The notes: generated from the letters alone by a model not told the origin. 27,352 nt of DNA from an uncultured Collinsella sp. (GCA_958370325.1 CATXJW010000026.1:1-27352); one strand, 5' to 3'. Counted from the stretch's first letter, positions 17,650 through 25,616 are shown. A program made the numbers and translations.

Positions 17650-19596
17650 GTGCGCGTGGCCGGTCACGACAACATTCCAACGCTTGCCGAGCAGGTTTCG
17701 CGCGTTCCCATGCAGCCCGGCTGCTACCTTTGGAAAGACGCCAAGGGCGATGTCATCTACGTGGGCAAGGCGAAAAACCTGCGCGCCCGTATGCGTCAGT
17801 ACGTGACGCTGCAGGACGAGCGCCAGAAGATCCCACTGATGATGCAGCTGGTGGCGAGCTTTGACTATATCGTGGTGGAGACCGAGCACGAGGCGTTGGT
17901 GCTCGAGCGCAATTTGATTGGTCAGTACCATCCGTACTTTAACGTCGACCTCAAGGATGACAAGAGCTACCCCTTTATCGCCATTACAAAGGGCGACCTG
18001 TATCCCGCTATCAAATACACGCGTGAGCGTCATAAGCCGGGAACGCGCTATTTTGGACCTTATACCGATAGCCGCGCGGCACGTGAGACGATAGATACGC
18101 TGCGCAAGGTTATCCCCATCTGCTCCGCATCCTGTGCGGAGTGGCGTCGTTGTCGCCGTATCGTCGAGTCCCACAAGGGCGAGGAAGACATCGTCAATAT
18201 GATTTGCGCGCAAAACGGGCGCCCCTGCTTCGACTATCATGTCGGGCGCGGCCCGGGTGCGTGTGTCGGCGCGATTTCCCCGGCAGACTATGCCAAGAAC
18301 GTCAAACGTGTCGAACGTTTTTTGTCGGGCCATCGCAAGGACGTCGTCGACGAGCTGACCTCCGAGATGACGGAGGCCGCCGAGGCGCTCGATTTTGAGC
18401 GCGCCGCCCGCGTCAAACGTCGTTTGGAGGTCATCAGGGGTCTGGACGATCGTCAGCAAGTCGTTTTTCCCTCCAGTGTCGATATCGATGTCATCGGTTT
18501 CTATCGCGAGGAGACCATCTCCGCCGCTTGCGTCTTCGTCGTTCGCGAGGGTCGAACAGTTCGCACCTGCGAGTTCATTCTCGACAAGGGTCTTGATGTT
18601 GACGAGGAAGAGCTCCAGTCGGGCTTTCTTAAGCGCTATTACGACGAGACGGCTGATATTCCAGCTGAGGTCAACCTTTCCGTCGAGCTTGAGGATGCGG
18701 AGGCGCTGGGGGAGTGGCTTGCGGGCAAGCGTGAGCGTTCCTGTCATCTCCATAGGCCGCAGCGTGGCGAAAAGCACCGTCTGCTCGATATGGCATCCAA
18801 AAATGCGCGCCATGCCCTCATGCGCTACATGATGCGAACGGGGTACGCTGACGACCGCACCAATCAAGCGCTCCTGGAGCTCGAAAGTGCGTTGGCGCTG
18901 CCATCGCCGCCGTTGCGTATCGAGTGCTTCGATATCTCGACGCTGCATGGTACCTTTACGGTCGCCTCGATGGTGGTGTTTACCAACGGGCGCGCCGACA
19001 AGAGCCAGTATCGTCGTTTTAAAATCCAGGCCGAATTGGACGAGGCAAACGACTTCGTGTCGATGTCCGAGGTTTTGGGACGACGCTATGCTCCCGAGCG
19101 CATGGCCGACGAGCGCTTTGGCTCGCGCCCCGATTTGCTCGTTGTCGATGGCGGTAAGCCGCAATTGACCGCTGCGATTAAGCAACTTGAGGCTCTTGGG
19201 CTCGATATACCAGTTTGTGGCTTGGCAAAGGCCGATGAGGAGGTTTTCGTGCCTTGGGACGAGACTCCCGTCGTGCTGCCGACCGGGTCCGCGTCGCTCT
19301 ATCTAATTAAACAGGTGCGCGATGAGTCCCACCGATTTGCCATCACGTTCCATCGCGAATTGCGCGATAAAGCCATGACGGTTTCGGTACTCGATGACGT
19401 TCCAGGCGTGGGACCCACCAGAAAACGTGCCCTTTTGCGCCATTTTGGCTCGATGAAGCGTTTGCGCGCGGCGAGCGAGCAAGAGATCGCGGAAGTTCGA
19501 GGCATTCCTGCCGATGTCGCCAAAGCGGTTCACGAGGCGCTCGTTGCATGGAATGCCGAGCGCGCCGAGGCGGCGGCAAAGCAATCCGAAAACTAA
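17650..19596 (+). CDS. uvrC: Excinuclease ABC subunit C
   Basis: UvrC makes both incisions in nucleotide excision repair. The 648-residue protein has the N-terminal GIY-YIG nuclease domain (GCYLWKD at 24-30, VIYVGKAKNLRAR at 35-47) for the 3' cut and a UVR motif (ALDFERAARVKRRL, about 246-259) that binds UvrB. The RNase H-like nuclease follows, with D428 in FDIS, D500 in VVDGG and H561 in ESHRFA, for the 5' cut. Helix-hairpin-helix motifs (VPGVGP.. and VRGIP..) lie near 584-628. The start is a GTG at 17650 directly after the murJ TAG; a second GTG six bases later is possible. The linker after the first nuclease has an unusual cysteine set (C158, C162, C168, C186, C193, C205), discussed as a finding. 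Confidence 0.97.
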   Translation: MRVAGHDNIPTLAEQVSRVPMQPGCYLWKDAKGDVIYVGKAKNLRARMRQYVTLQDERQKIPLMMQLVASFDYIVVETEHEALVLERNLIGQYHPYFNVDLKDDKSYPFIAITKGDLYPAIKYTRERHKPGTRYFGPYTDSRAARETIDTLRKVIPICSASCAEWRRCRRIVESHKGEEDIVNMICAQNGRPCFDYHVGRGPGACVGAISPADYAKNVKRVERFLSGHRKDVVDELTSEMTEAAEALDFERAARVKRRLEVIRGLDDRQQVVFPSSVDIDVIGFYREETISAACVFVVREGRTVRTCEFILDKGLDVDEEELQSGFLKRYYDETADIPAEVNLSVELEDAEALGEWLAGKRERSCHLHRPQRGEKHRLLDMASKNARHALMRYMMRTGYADDRTNQALLELESALALPSPPLRIECFDISTLHGTFTVASMVVFTNGRADKSQYRRFKIQAELDEANDFVSMSEVLGRRYAPERMADERFGSRPDLLVVDGGKPQLTAAIKQLEALGLDIPVCGLAKADEEVFVPWDETPVVLPTGSASLYLIKQVRDESHRFAITFHRELRDKAMTVSVLDDVPGVGPTRKRALLRHFGSMKRLRAASEQEIAEVRGIPADVAKAVHEALVAWNAERAEAAAKQSEN

Positions 19597-19617
19597 ACAC
19601 GCCTCTAAACAACTGAT

Positions 19618-19648
19618 ATACATGATTGCGTGATTTTCAATCATGTAT
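19618..19648 (+). terminator. AT-rich hairpin after uvrC
   Basis: ATACATGATT (19618-19627) and AATCATGTAT (19639-19648) form a perfect 10-bp stem with an 11-base loop, 21 bases after the uvrC stop. The T-tract is very short, so it may be a weak terminator, an mRNA 3' end stabiliser or a protein binding site. Confidence 0.45.
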
Positions 19649-19696
19649 TTCACGGCAATTACCAGCCGATTTCGGGTTTTATTAACGCTAAAACGT

Positions 19697-19726
19697 TTGA
19701 CTAGCCATGGTGAACAACCCTGCTAT
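19697..19726 (+). promoter_or_regulatory. Candidate promoter of the ABC transporter operon
   Basis: TTGACT (19697-19702) matches the -35 consensus at five of six positions. TGCTAT (19721-19726) is a -10-like hexamer at 18-base spacing. This is the best promoter-like pair in the gap before a gene with strongly biased codon use, which suggests high expression. Confidence 0.45.
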
Positions 19727-19761
19727 CCTGCGAGTTGACGAAGACTGATATCTCACCTCGT

Positions 19762-19842
19762 CGATACATACTGTCTGGCGAATCGTTTGTCAATGAATTC
19801 GGTGAACGGTAGTAAATACCGTTCAAGCGTATGTATGTATCG
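19762..19842 (+). repeat. Nested inverted repeats in the leader
   Basis: The outer arms CGATACATAC (19762-19771) and GTATGTATCG (19833-19842) are perfectly complementary. Inside lies a second perfect 9-bp inverted repeat, TGAACGGTA (19803-19811) and TACCGTTCA (19817-19825), with a five-base loop. The inner palindrome could be a DNA operator for a dimeric regulator, or both could fold as a two-tier RNA stem. Confidence 0.7.
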
Positions 19843-19961
19843 GTCGCCGAGCGCGGCACCTCAGTTGGGCTCGTCGGTAGGTAAGGTATATATCGTCCGC
19901 AAGTTGCGCGGGGGCACGTCTAGGTGCTCCCGGGTAAGATTCTCTATTGATAGGAGAAGAC

Positions 19962-21575
19962 ATGGCCATCATCAACAAGGGTATGTCCAGGCGTTCGTTC
20001 CTCGGCCTCACCGGCAGCGTCGCTGCTGTCGCAGGGCTTGGTCTCACCGGCTGCGGTGGCAGCTCCAGCGACGAGGGTTCCGCTTCCGGTTCCACCGATT
20101 CCGCCAACCGTGGCGGCGGCGTGATCACCGCTGGTTCCGCTTACGCTCCGTCCAGCTTCGATCCCGCCAGCACCGGCTCCGCTGTGGGCCTGGGTGCTAA
20201 CTGGCACGTCGTCGAGGGCCTCTATGGCATCGATTACCACGACTACAGCACCTTCAACGAGCTCGCCACCGACGATCCCAAGTCTGTGGACGACACCACT
20301 TTCGAGGTCACCATCCGCAAGGGCGCCAAGTTCTCCGATGGCACCGAGGTCACCGCTGACGATGTCGTTGCCTCCTACACCGCTTGCGCCGCTTCCGCTA
20401 CCTATGCTCCGTTCTTCCAGCCCTTCGAGTCCATCGAGGCCAAGGACGCCAGCACCGTAACGGTCAAGACCAAGGTCCCCAACTTCTCCCTGCTCAAGGA
20501 TCGTCTGGCCATCGTCCGCGTTACCCCGGCCACCCAGACCGAGGAGGATCGCGCCAAGCAGCCGATCGGCTCCGGCCCCTGGATGTACGACTCTATCTCC
20601 GATACCGAGATCACCCTGGTTCCCAACCCCGAGTACAACGGTGAGTATGCTGCCGAGGATAAGAAGATCCAGTACAGCATCCTGACCGACCCCACCGCTC
20701 GCGTTACCGCTCAGCAGGAGGGCTCCACGCTCGTTATGGAGCTCGTTACCGCTGACGCCGTCGACCAGCTCGAGAGCGCCGGCTGCAAGATCGATAACGT
20801 TCAGGGTTTCGGCACCCGCTTCATCATGTTCAACGTCGCCAAGGAGCCTTGGAACAACGTCAAGGTCCGTCAGGCTGTCATGTATGCGCTCGACACCGAG
20901 AAGATGGTCAGCAACACCTTCGCCGGCCTTGCCACCGCTGCTAGCTGCTACCTGCCCAAGAGCTTCACCAACTATCATGAGGCTTCCACGGTGTACAAGA
21001 CCGACGCCAAGAAGGCTAAGAAGCTCATCGAGGAGTCTGGCATCACCCCGGGTGCCATCACCCTGCGCACCACCGACAACGAGCAGATTAAGGGCATGGC
21101 CGCCCAGGTCAAGAACGACCTCGACGCTCTCGGCTTCGATGTGACCATCCAGACCGATACCTCGCCGGCCACCTACGCTGCCATCGACGGCGGCGAGGCC
21201 TACGATATCCTCCTTGCCCCTGGCGATCCTTCCTGCTTCGGCGCCGACCCCGACCTTCTGCTCAACTGGTGGTACGGCGACAACGTCTGGATGCAGACCC
21301 GTTGCCCGTGGAAGGAGTCCGCTGAGTGGCAGAAGCTCCACGGTCTCATGGACGAGGCTCTTGCCGCCGAGGGCGACGAGCAGCAGAAGAAGTGGAACGA
21401 GTGCTTCGACATCATTGCCGACAACGCCGTTCTGTACCCCGTTGTCCACGTCAAGACCGTCTCCGCTTCCTGGGACGATCCGTCCACTGCGCCCAACGGC
21501 GAGGCCCTCGATGGCTTCAAGGGCATCGGCACGACGAGCATGTCCTTCAGGGGCGTTGCGACCGTCAAGGCGTAA
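19962..21575 (+). CDS. ABC transporter solute-binding lipoprotein (SBP_bac_5 / DppA-OppA type)
   Basis: This 537-residue protein is the extracellular receptor of the importer encoded next to it. The N-terminus reads SRRSFLG at residues 9-15, a twin-arginine export motif, followed by a hydrophobic stretch and the lipobox LTGC with C31 as the lipidated residue. It is therefore probably exported folded by the Tat system and anchored to the outer face of the membrane. The mature part has family features of cluster C binding proteins: VVEGLYGID, the FEVTIRKGAKFSDGTEVTADDV block and PIGSGPW. The FNVAKEPWNNVKVRQAVMYALD block follows. Proteins of this type bind peptides, but also oligosaccharides, nickel or other solutes, so the ligand is open. 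Codons are biased towards C-ending forms, suggesting high expression. The ATG at 19962 follows AGGAGA. Confidence 0.92.
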   Translation: MAIINKGMSRRSFLGLTGSVAAVAGLGLTGCGGSSSDEGSASGSTDSANRGGGVITAGSAYAPSSFDPASTGSAVGLGANWHVVEGLYGIDYHDYSTFNELATDDPKSVDDTTFEVTIRKGAKFSDGTEVTADDVVASYTACAASATYAPFFQPFESIEAKDASTVTVKTKVPNFSLLKDRLAIVRVTPATQTEEDRAKQPIGSGPWMYDSISDTEITLVPNPEYNGEYAAEDKKIQYSILTDPTARVTAQQEGSTLVMELVTADAVDQLESAGCKIDNVQGFGTRFIMFNVAKEPWNNVKVRQAVMYALDTEKMVSNTFAGLATAASCYLPKSFTNYHEASTVYKTDAKKAKKLIEESGITPGAITLRTTDNEQIKGMAAQVKNDLDALGFDVTIQTDTSPATYAAIDGGEAYDILLAPGDPSCFGADPDLLLNWWYGDNVWMQTRCPWKESAEWQKLHGLMDEALAAEGDEQQKKWNECFDIIADNAVLYPVVHVKTVSASWDDPSTAPNGEALDGFKGIGTTSMSFRGVATVKA

Positions 21576-21637
21576 GACTCGCTTGAGTCTGTATGCAGGA
21601 TGTCGGTCGTTGGGACCGTATCCTCATAGTTGAAACA

Positions 21638-21671
21638 AAGACCCGGGCGGCAACGATGTCGCTCGGGTCTT
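21638..21671 (+). terminator. Attenuator-like hairpin between binding protein and permease genes
   Basis: AAGACCCGGGCG (21638-21649) pairs with CGCTCGGGTCTT (21660-21671), 12 bp with one G-T pair around a ten-base loop. It lies in a 157-base gap that also contains smaller hairpins at 21575-21590, 21604-21618 and 21677-21690. No T-tract follows. Such stems commonly protect the upstream binding-protein mRNA or partly terminate transcription, so that receptor exceeds permease. Confidence 0.6.
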
Positions 21672-21732
21672 GTAATGAGTATCCGTACTCATATACCAGT
21701 TGGTCCTACCGACAAAAGAAAGGGGAGAGAAC

Positions 21733-22689
21733 GTGAACAACTTGCTACGTTTGATTGGAAGGCGTCTCGTGGCGCTGCCGATCATGGCATTGGGCGTCAC
21801 CGTCCTGGTGTTCTTCCTTATGTCGTTCTCCAAGACCGACCCCGCCTATACGGCGTTGGGTGACGGTGCCTCGCCCGAGGCGGTTGCCGAGTACCATGAG
21901 AAGTATGGTCTGGACGACCCCTGGCCCGTGCGCTACGTGCGTTACATGGGCGATCTGATCCACGGTGACATGGGCACTTATGGTGCTGCCCGCAACTCCG
22001 TTGCCAAGCGCATCTCCACGGCCCTGCCCGTCACGATGCAGCTGACCTTCATCGGCCTTGCCATCGGCGCGGTTGTCTCGTTTTTGCTCGGTGTCATCGC
22101 GGCGCTATATCGCGATAAATGGCCGGACCAAGTGATCCGCGTCTTTTCCATCGCCGGCTTGGCAACCCCGTCGTTCTGGCTTGCCGTTCTGTTGATTCTG
22201 CTGTTCTCTTCCTACCTTAAGGTGCTCCCGGCGTCTGGTGCCCTTCCTCACTTCACCACCAACCCGGCTGGTTATATGGGGCGCATGATCATGCCCGCCA
22301 TTGCTCTCGCCTTCCCGCTGACGGGCCAGATGACCCGTATCGTGCGTACCGCCATGGTCGAGGAGCTCGACAAGGATTACGTCCGCATGGCCCGTGGCGC
22401 CGGCGTTCCCGAGAAGGTCGTCGTCGGCATTAACGTTTTGCGTAACGCGCTGATCACCCCGGTTACCACCCTCGGTCTTAAAATCGGTTACCTTATGGGC
22501 GGTGCTGTCGTCATCGAGGTCATCTTCAACCTCCCCGGCATGGGTACTGCGATCCTGCAGGGCGTTCAGGGCAACGAGGCGAACCTGGTTCAGGGCGTCG
22601 TCATCGTCGTTGCTCTTGCCTTCATCATCATCAACATCGTGGTTGACATGCTCTACCTGCTCATCAACCCGCGCATCAGGACGGTGTAG
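21733..22689 (+). CDS. ABC transporter permease, DppB/OppB type
   Basis: The 318-residue membrane protein forms one half of the translocation channel. It starts with the LLRLIGRRLVALPIMALGVTVLVF helix typical of DppB/OppB proteins. The usual segment D..YVRMARGAGVPEKVV (about 215-235) is the EAA loop that contacts the ATPase. It ends with NIVVDMLYLLINPRIR, the family C-terminus. About six hydrophobic segments are visible. I chose the GTG at 21733, since AAAGGGGAGAGA lies directly upstream and family members begin here. An in-frame ATG 33 bases earlier would place that ribosome binding site inside the gene. Three bases separate its stop from the next gene. Confidence 0.93.
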   Translation: MNNLLRLIGRRLVALPIMALGVTVLVFFLMSFSKTDPAYTALGDGASPEAVAEYHEKYGLDDPWPVRYVRYMGDLIHGDMGTYGAARNSVAKRISTALPVTMQLTFIGLAIGAVVSFLLGVIAALYRDKWPDQVIRVFSIAGLATPSFWLAVLLILLFSSYLKVLPASGALPHFTTNPAGYMGRMIMPAIALAFPLTGQMTRIVRTAMVEELDKDYVRMARGAGVPEKVVVGINVLRNALITPVTTLGLKIGYLMGGAVVIEVIFNLPGMGTAILQGVQGNEANLVQGVVIVVALAFIIINIVVDMLYLLINPRIRTV

Positions 22690-22692
22690 ATT

Positions 22693-24708
22693 ATGGTAAA
22701 GATTCGAGAGAAGCAAACCGAGCAGCTCGAAAAGGCTGCCTCCAAGGGGCTCAAGCTCGGTGGCTGGAAGAAGATGACACTGTCTTCTAAGATTGCCGCC
22801 GTCGTGCTGGTGCTGGTCGCCCTGACCGCGATTCTGGCGCCCCTTCTTGCCCCCTATAGCCCGGTCGAGATCTTTACGGCTCGCCAGGCGCCCGGCAACG
22901 GATTTATCTTCGGTACCGACGATAAGGGTCGCGACATTCTGTCGCGTATGCTCTACGGTGGTCGTTACTCGCTGATTATCGGCTTTGGCGCCACTGCCAT
23001 GGCTCTGGTCTGCGGCTCGGTCGTGGGCGCCCTCGCGGCAGTTTCGCGCAAGGCGGTCTCCGAGACGATCATGCGCATCCTGGACATCATCATGTCCATC
23101 CCGGGCATCGCCCTCGCGGCCGTCTTCGTCTCCATCCTGGGCAACTCCGTGCCGTCGATCATCTTCGCCATCGGCTTTATGTATACTCCGCAGATTGCCC
23201 GTATCGTGCGCGCCAACATCGTGTCCGAGTACGGTGAGGACTATGTCCGCGCGGTCATCGTGTCCGGTGCCAAGGCTCCGTGGATTTTGATCAGGCACGT
23301 CCTGCGTAACTGTATCGCCCCGATCATGGTCTTCACCGTTACCCTGGTCGCCGACGCCATCATCTTCGAGGCCTCGCTGACCTTCATCGGTGCTGGTATT
23401 CAGGAGCCTACCGCTACCTGGGGCAACATCCTCGCCGACGCTCGCGGCGGTGTGCTTGCCGGCCGTTGGTGGCAGGCACTGTTCCCGGGCCTGGCCATCA
23501 TGATCACCTGCCTGGCGCTCAACATCCTGTCCGAGGGCATTACCGACGCTATGGCCGCCGCTCCCTCCGCCGCCCTGGATCCGACCGACTCCTCCAAGCG
23601 CCGCGAGGCCGACCTGCTGGTCTCCGACCCCGTTCGCGCCTACAAGGAGCAGGCTCAGTCCCTGTCCGCCCGTCTTGGCGCTCTGCGTGATGTCGAACTC
23701 AAACGTAACGACCGCCATGTGCCCGATGAGTCCGTTGAGCCGATTCTTTCGGTCCGCGATTTCTGCATCCAGTTTGAGCACCACGGTGACATCAACGTCG
23801 TCGATCATGTCAACTTTGATGTCCGTCCTGGCCAGACCATGGGCCTGGTCGGTGAGTCCGGCTGCGGTAAGTCCATCACCACGCTGGCCATCATGGGTCT
23901 GACCGACGATGATGAGCATCTTTCCGGTGAGGTTCTCTGGGAGGGCCGCGACCTGCTCAAGATGAGCAAGAAGGAGTGGTTCGGCCTGCGCGGTACCGAT
24001 ATCGCCATGGTCTATCAGGACGCCCTGTCCTCGCTCAACCCCTCCATGCTCATTTCCGCCCAGATGAAGCAGCTCACCAAGCGTGGCGGTACCCGTAGCG
24101 CCGAGGAACTCCTGGAGCTCGTGGGCCTCGACCCCAAGCGTACGCTCGAGAGCTATCCGCACGAGCTTTCCGGTGGTCAGCGTCAGCGCGTTCTGATCGC
24201 TATGGCCCTTACCCGCGACCCCAAGCTGGTCATCTGCGACGAGCCCACGACCGCTCTGGACGTTACCGTCCAGAAGCAGGTCATCAAGCTTCTTAACGAC
24301 CTTCAGGCCAAGCTCGGCTTTGCCATGATTTTCGTTTCGCACGACCTGGCGCTGGTCGCCGAGGTCGCCCATAACATCACGGTTATGTACGCCGGCCAGG
24401 TTATCGAACAGGCGCCTACCAAGGAGCTGCTCACCAACCCGATCCACGAGTACACCCGCGGCCTTCTGGGTTCCGTCCTGTCCATCGAGAGCGGTTCGGG
24501 CCGCCTGCACCAGGTACCCGGCGCCGTTCCGAGCCCGCGCGATTTCCCCAAGGGCGATCGTTTCGCGCCCCGCTCGAGCCATCCTCGCATTGGCCTGGAC
24601 ACCCGTCCGGTCTTCAAGCGCGTGCCCGGCACCGAGCACTTCTATTCCGAGCTCCCCGACGAGGTGCTCAAGGCAAATGGTTTGACCCCTCACGCGGAGG
24701 TGATGTAG
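22693..24708 (+). CDS. Permease-ATPase fusion protein of a Dpp/Opp-type importer (DppC-DppD)
   Basis: The 671-residue protein joins two subunits that are usually separate. Residues 1-285 are a DppC-like permease with a cytoplasmic lysine-rich start, a TDDKGRDILSRMLYGGR segment and an EAA loop near 180-195. A linker of about 60 polar residues follows. Residues 350-600 are a DppD-like ATPase with Walker A GESGCGKS (387-394), Q-loop YQD near 441, signature LSGGQ (492-496), Walker B VICDEP (513-518) and the switch histidine H550. The C-terminal part keeps the family's proline-rich VPGAVPSPRDFP, but where others have GC-x-F-x-x-RC it reads GDRFAPRSS, so the conserved cysteines are missing. Fusions of this kind are known in actinobacteria. 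It starts at an ATG three bases after dppB and abuts the second ATPase gene. Confidence 0.93.
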   Translation: MVKIREKQTEQLEKAASKGLKLGGWKKMTLSSKIAAVVLVLVALTAILAPLLAPYSPVEIFTARQAPGNGFIFGTDDKGRDILSRMLYGGRYSLIIGFGATAMALVCGSVVGALAAVSRKAVSETIMRILDIIMSIPGIALAAVFVSILGNSVPSIIFAIGFMYTPQIARIVRANIVSEYGEDYVRAVIVSGAKAPWILIRHVLRNCIAPIMVFTVTLVADAIIFEASLTFIGAGIQEPTATWGNILADARGGVLAGRWWQALFPGLAIMITCLALNILSEGITDAMAAAPSAALDPTDSSKRREADLLVSDPVRAYKEQAQSLSARLGALRDVELKRNDRHVPDESVEPILSVRDFCIQFEHHGDINVVDHVNFDVRPGQTMGLVGESGCGKSITTLAIMGLTDDDEHLSGEVLWEGRDLLKMSKKEWFGLRGTDIAMVYQDALSSLNPSMLISAQMKQLTKRGGTRSAEELLELVGLDPKRTLESYPHELSGGQRQRVLIAMALTRDPKLVICDEPTTALDVTVQKQVIKLLNDLQAKLGFAMIFVSHDLALVAEVAHNITVMYAGQVIEQAPTKELLTNPIHEYTRGLLGSVLSIESGSGRLHQVPGAVPSPRDFPKGDRFAPRSSHPRIGLDTRPVFKRVPGTEHFYSELPDEVLKANGLTPHAEVM

Positions 24709-25536
24709 ATGAGCGAGACCGCAGTCAACGGCGTCGAGCCGATCATCTTCCTTGATGACGTCCACGTCACCTTTAGGACCCGTACCGGCTCGATTTTGCA
24801 CCCTAACCTGGTTCACGCCGTCCAGGGTGTAACGATTAAGCTCATGCCCGGCCAGACGATCGGCATCGTCGGCGAGTCCGGTTGCGGCAAGTCCACCACC
24901 GCCAACGTCATGTGCGGCCTGCAGGCCCCCACGAGCGGCAAGGTCTACTTTAAGGGCAAGGACGTTACCAAACGTACCGCCGAGGATCGTCGCCACATGG
25001 GCCGCGTCATCTCGGTCGTGTTCCAGAACCCGGCCACGGCGCTCAACCCCCGCATGGTCGTTCGCGAGCAGCTGCTCGACCCTATGCGCGTCCACAACCT
25101 GGGTACCGAGGCCGAGCAGGAGAAGCGCGTCAAGGAGCTCTTGGAGCTCACCGGTCTGCCCAGCTCCGCCGCCGAGGTTCTTCCCGGCCAGCTTTCGGGC
25201 GGCCAGCGCCAGCGCGTCGCAATTGCCCGTGCCCTGTCGCTGAACCCCGATGCCATCATCGCCGACGAGCCCACCTCGGCTCTGGACGTTTCGGTCCGCG
25301 CGCAGATTCTGAACCTGCTGACCGACCTTAAGAAGGAGCTCGGCCTGGCCATGGTGTTCATCAGCCATGACATCCAGACGGTCCGCTATATCTCTGACGA
25401 CATCATCGTTATGAATGGCGGCAAGATCGTCGAGCAGGGCGAGGCCAAGCAGGTCTTCCAGCACCCTCAGGACCCCTACACCAAGATGCTGCTCGGCGCT
25501 GCGCCGTCGCTGCTGCATCCCAAGCTCGGCGAGTAG
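24709..25536 (+). CDS. ABC transporter ATP-binding protein, DppF/OppF type
   Basis: This 275-residue ATPase is the second nucleotide-binding subunit of the importer. It carries Walker A GESGCGKS (55-62), Q-loop VFQNP (104-108), signature LSGGQRQR (163-170), Walker B IIADEP (183-188) and the ISHD histidine (near 220). The HPQDPYTKMLLGAAP segment close to the end is where OppF proteins normally continue for 40 to 60 residues with a proline- and cysteine-containing domain; here the protein stops about ten residues later. The ATG follows the TAG of the fusion gene without a gap, and the ribosome binding site GGAGG lies inside the end of that gene, so the two are translationally coupled. It closes the importer operon. 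Confidence 0.94.
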   Translation: MSETAVNGVEPIIFLDDVHVTFRTRTGSILHPNLVHAVQGVTIKLMPGQTIGIVGESGCGKSTTANVMCGLQAPTSGKVYFKGKDVTKRTAEDRRHMGRVISVVFQNPATALNPRMVVREQLLDPMRVHNLGTEAEQEKRVKELLELTGLPSSAAEVLPGQLSGGQRQRVAIARALSLNPDAIIADEPTSALDVSVRAQILNLLTDLKKELGLAMVFISHDIQTVRYISDDIIVMNGGKIVEQGEAKQVFQHPQDPYTKMLLGAAPSLLHPKLGE

Positions 25537-25552
25537 CCTCGCTTTCCCTCCC

Positions 25553-25580
25553 GTGCGCCCGGTTCCCTTGCCGGGCGCAC
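25553..25580 (+). terminator. GC-rich hairpin after the importer operon
   Basis: GTGCGCCCGG (25553-25562) and CCGGGCGCAC (25571-25580) form a perfect 10-bp stem around an eight-base loop, 17 bases after the last ATPase gene. No T-run follows (CTCCGTTGCGATTT), so read-through into the esterase genes 36 bases further is plausible. Confidence 0.6.
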
Positions 25581-25616
25581 CTCCGTTGCGATTTCGAAAG
25601 GTTGGGTTCACGAGCC

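Larger units (their letters stand above)
19597..19961 (+). promoter_or_regulatory. Structured leader region upstream of the solute-binding protein gene
   Basis: This 365-base gap has no convincing gene. In order it holds an AT-rich hairpin just after uvrC (19618-19648), a promoter candidate (TTGACT 19697-19702, TGCTAT 19721-19726), nested inverted repeats (19762-19842) and a GC-rich hairpin (19910-19931) close to the start codon. A long untranslated leader of about 230 bases would follow from the promoter candidate. I do not recognise a known riboswitch or T-box in it. Confidence 0.6.

Noticed and set aside
16192..19185. Open frame of 997 codons on the minus strand
   Set aside because: It is antisense to murJ and uvrC, has no ribosome binding site and no recognisable domain. 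The same codon bias explains it.
19597..19961. Possible T-box or known riboswitch in the leader
   Set aside because: I found no T-box core motif and no arrangement matching a riboswitch class I know; only the hairpins can be supported.
19787..20200. Plus-strand frame of 137 codons starting in the leader
   Set aside because: It overlaps the start of the binding-protein gene in another frame, has no ribosome binding site and its product is an arginine-rich out-of-frame reading.
25602..25616. TTG start for the first esterase
   Set aside because: The purine-rich AAAGG directly abuts this codon, leaving no spacer. The ATG at 25617 gives the usual family N-terminus, although its own spacing is long.
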